Of a stretch of 44,570 nt of DNA, positions 42,977 to 44,570 are shown one piece after another (positions within the stretch are counted from its first letter, which is position 1; each line of letters starts with the position of its first letter). The stretch comes from Verrucomicrobiota bacterium (GTDB lineage Bacteria > Verrucomicrobiota > Verrucomicrobiia > Opitutales > Opitutaceae): NCBI GenBank assembly GCA_947471035.1, contig CANIWJ010000018.1:1-44570 (forward strand), written 5' to 3'. Under the pieces are notes generated by a model. It saw only the letters and a program-made list of their open reading frames with translations, did not search any database and was not told where the DNA came from. The position numbers and the translations under genes are program-made.

Positions 42977-43747
42977 ATGATTCATCCTTCCGCGATCATC
43001 GAACCGGGTGCGCAACTGGGCGCCGACTGCGAAATCATGGCGGGAGCCATCATTACCCGCCACGCCGTGCTGGGCGACCGCGTGGTGGTGCATCCTTACG
43101 CGGTGGTGGGCGGGGACCCGCAGTTTTTGAAATTCGACCGTCGCACGCCGACCTTTGTCCAAATCGGCGAGGGCACGGTCATCCGTGAGCATGCGACGGT
43201 AAATCGCTCGATCTACGAGGCCAAGGCCACGGTGGTTGGTGCGCGCTGTTTTCTCATGGCCAACACTCACGCCGGTCACGACTGCGTGCTGGGCGACGAT
43301 GTGGTGCTGGCCAACAACGTAATGCTGGCCGGCCACGTGGACGTCGGCTCCTTCACCTTTCTGGGCGGCGGGGCGGGGGTGCATCAGTTCGTGCGCATCG
43401 GCGAAAGCGTGATGTTGAGCGGGTTGTCCCGCATATCGCGCGATCTGGCGCCTTTTACGATCGTGGCGGAGCGCGATGAAGTGAGCGGGTTAAACCTTGT
43501 CGGCCTGAAGCGACGCGGCTTCAGCCGCGAGACTCTGCGCGAGCTAAAGGATGCGTTTCGCCGGGTGTATCTCAGTTCGGGTAACATCCGCGTGCTCGCC
43601 GCCGAGGCGCTGGCTTCGGGTGCGTTTACTTCGCCGGAGGCGGGGCGCTTTCTGGCGTTTTTCGCTGAAGGGAAACGGGGCTTTGCGCGCTCGCCGCAAA
43701 AGGCGTTTGGCGGCACGGCGATAGCTCGCGAGGAGGACGCCGCATGA
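42977..43747 (+). CDS. LpxA-like acyltransferase, second copy
   Basis: A 256-aa left-handed beta-helix protein like LpxA. It opens MIHPSAIIEPGAQLG, keeps the catalytic-His region ANTHAGHDCVLGDD and the HQFVRIGESVMLSGLS segment, and has the C-terminal part LNLVGLKRRGFSRETLREL typical of LpxA rather than LpxD. It differs from the copy beside lpxC-fabZ at many positions, so it is an old paralog. It could prefer another acyl chain or nucleotide sugar. Its stop overlaps the pdxA start by four bases, an unusual partner for a lipid A gene. Confidence 0.88.
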   Translation: MIHPSAIIEPGAQLGADCEIMAGAIITRHAVLGDRVVVHPYAVVGGDPQFLKFDRRTPTFVQIGEGTVIREHATVNRSIYEAKATVVGARCFLMANTHAGHDCVLGDDVVLANNVMLAGHVDVGSFTFLGGGAGVHQFVRIGESVMLSGLSRISRDLAPFTIVAERDEVSGLNLVGLKRRGFSRETLRELKDAFRRVYLSSGNIRVLAAEALASGAFTSPEAGRFLAFFAEGKRGFARSPQKAFGGTAIAREEDAA

Positions 43748-44570
43748 GCACTACCACGACTGACCGCCTAGCCTTTACCTGCGGAGATCCGGCAGGCGTA
43801 GGCCCCGAGATTATCGCGACCTGGCTCAACGAAGCGCCGGCCGCCGATCTGGCCCGGGTCGAGGTGCACGGCCCGGCGCGCTGGCTTGAGACCTTGCCGC
43901 GCGTCGATCAGTTCCGCGCTTGCCCAGTGGAAGGCGCGGAGGATTTTGCCGCCACGCCGGGCAAACCTTCCGAGGCGGGCGCACGGGTGGCCGACCTAGC
44001 TTTGCTGGCGGCGACGGCGTCGGCGCGTGCGGGCCGGGTGGCCGGGGTGGTAACGGGACCGGTGGCAAAGTCCTGGATGGCCAAGGTGGGCTGGAAACAC
44101 GCTGGGCAAACCGAGTTTTTCGCGTCCGCCTGGGGCGGTGAGCCGGTGATGGCATTTTGTGGCGGGCGCTTGCGCGTGGTTCTGGCGACCTGGCACATAC
44201 CCTTGTGCGAAGTGCCGGCGGCCCTGACCGAGCCGGTGCTGGCGCGCGCGGCGGACGCGGCGGTGGAGCTCTGCGCGGCCGACGGCGTGTTGGGCACGCC
44301 CCGCATCGCGGTCTGCGGGCTCAATCCTCACGCAGGCGAGGAGGGTTTGCTGGGCAAGGAAGAGCTCGATTCGATCGATCCCATCCTCAACCGGCTGCGG
44401 ACACGGCACACCGGTTTGTCGAAAACTCTGCCCGGCGACACGGTTTTCGGGCGTCAGTTGCGAGGCGATTTCGACGGTGTGATCGCGCTTTATCACGATC
44501 AGGGACTGGCCCCGTTGAAGACCCTGGAGTTTGACCAGGCGGTGAACGTGACCCTCGGCCTGCCCCATGA
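43744..44570 (+). CDS. pdxA: 4-hydroxythreonine-4-phosphate dehydrogenase (PdxA), 3' truncated
   Basis: The first 275 codons of PdxA, cut by the window end. Motifs: CGDPAGVGPEIIATWL at the N-terminus, VVTGPVAKSWM, AGQTEFFASAWGG, the metal-binding WHIPLCEVPAAL, GLNPHAGEEGLLGKEE and ALYHDQGLAPLKTLEFD with VNVTLGLP. The enzyme oxidises 4-phosphohydroxy-threonine to the substrate used by PdxJ in vitamin B6 synthesis. About 40 residues at the C-terminus are missing. Start ATG at 43744 overlaps the preceding stop. Confidence 0.96.
   Translation, partial: MSTTTTDRLAFTCGDPAGVGPEIIATWLNEAPAADLARVEVHGPARWLETLPRVDQFRACPVEGAEDFAATPGKPSEAGARVADLALLAATASARAGRVAGVVTGPVAKSWMAKVGWKHAGQTEFFASAWGGEPVMAFCGGRLRVVLATWHIPLCEVPAALTEPVLARAADAAVELCAADGVLGTPRIAVCGLNPHAGEEGLLGKEELDSIDPILNRLRTRHTGLSKTLPGDTVFGRQLRGDFDGVIALYHDQGLAPLKTLEFDQAVNVTLGLPH

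Noticed and set aside
1..44570. tRNA, rRNA, CRISPR arrays, insertion sequences and phage genes
   Set aside because: None were recognisable on reading; there are no spaced repeats of CRISPR type, no transposase motifs and no tRNA-like cloverleaf in the short gaps. A dedicated scan was not possible.

Overview
The window looks like a chromosome segment of a GC-rich, diderm, respiring bacterium, most likely Verrucomicrobiota near the Opitutaceae. That placement is inferred from gene content: a fused lpxC-fabZ next to lpxA, a fused ccoN-ccoO, a PocR/AraC regulator, a DUF1111 di-heme cytochrome and a fused ATP-grasp/alpha-E protein. No database search was possible. I see no rRNA, tRNA, CRISPR array, insertion sequence or prophage, and no gene-free stretch longer than about 230 bases.

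Layout. 1-1333: 3' end of a PocR/AraC regulator overlapping a convergent unknown gene. 1518-10861: high-affinity cbb3 oxidase locus (His/Cys-rich small protein, ccoNO, ccoQ-like, mono-heme ccoP, ccoG, ccoH-like, a TauE/SafE-type membrane protein, an HDOD protein and the copper ATPase ccoI). 11005-14846: OmpR-type regulator and kinase, then an EF-hand protein and a secreted di-heme DUF1111 oxidoreductase. 14916-17057: lpxC-fabZ and lpxA for lipid A, closed by a strong bidirectional terminator shared with a convergent Pal/OmpA lipoprotein. 17777-20527: a two-domain CbiX-like chelatase, an orphan NarL-type regulator, a lipoprotein with an S26-peptidase-like core, and rsmG. 20672-24238: a two-gene envelope unit with a SUMF1-like coiled-coil membrane protein and a secreted transglutaminase-like protein. 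24320-28787: fruK-like kinase, hslO, pnuC and a NadR-type kinase in overlapping order, an antitoxin/Doc pair, and tcdA. 28765-34794: tatD, the ATP-grasp/alpha-E fusion, rhomboid protease and a DEAD-box-type helicase. 34871-38059: arsenic resistance island (aquaporin divergent from arsR, DUF6428 gene, arsC, acr3). 38088-44570: pdxJ, a VC0807-like membrane protein, an SDR, a tandem creatininase-family protein, an unknown gene, a second lpxA-like gene and the 5' part of pdxA.

Main surprises. A 47-bp and a 43-bp palindromic element share the same core but have differing, mutually compensated arms. One is intergenic (33043-33089); the other lies inside tatD in the only reading frame that keeps the gene open, which suggests a small mobile palindrome able to insert in coding DNA. 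Other points of interest are two proteins with one intact and one degenerate copy of their catalytic domain (CbiX-like and creatininase-like), an arsenic island with Cys-rich protein tails, a Doc toxin with Gln at the usual catalytic His, a His/Cys-rich small protein opening the oxidase locus, and the SUMF1-like/transglutaminase-like pair.
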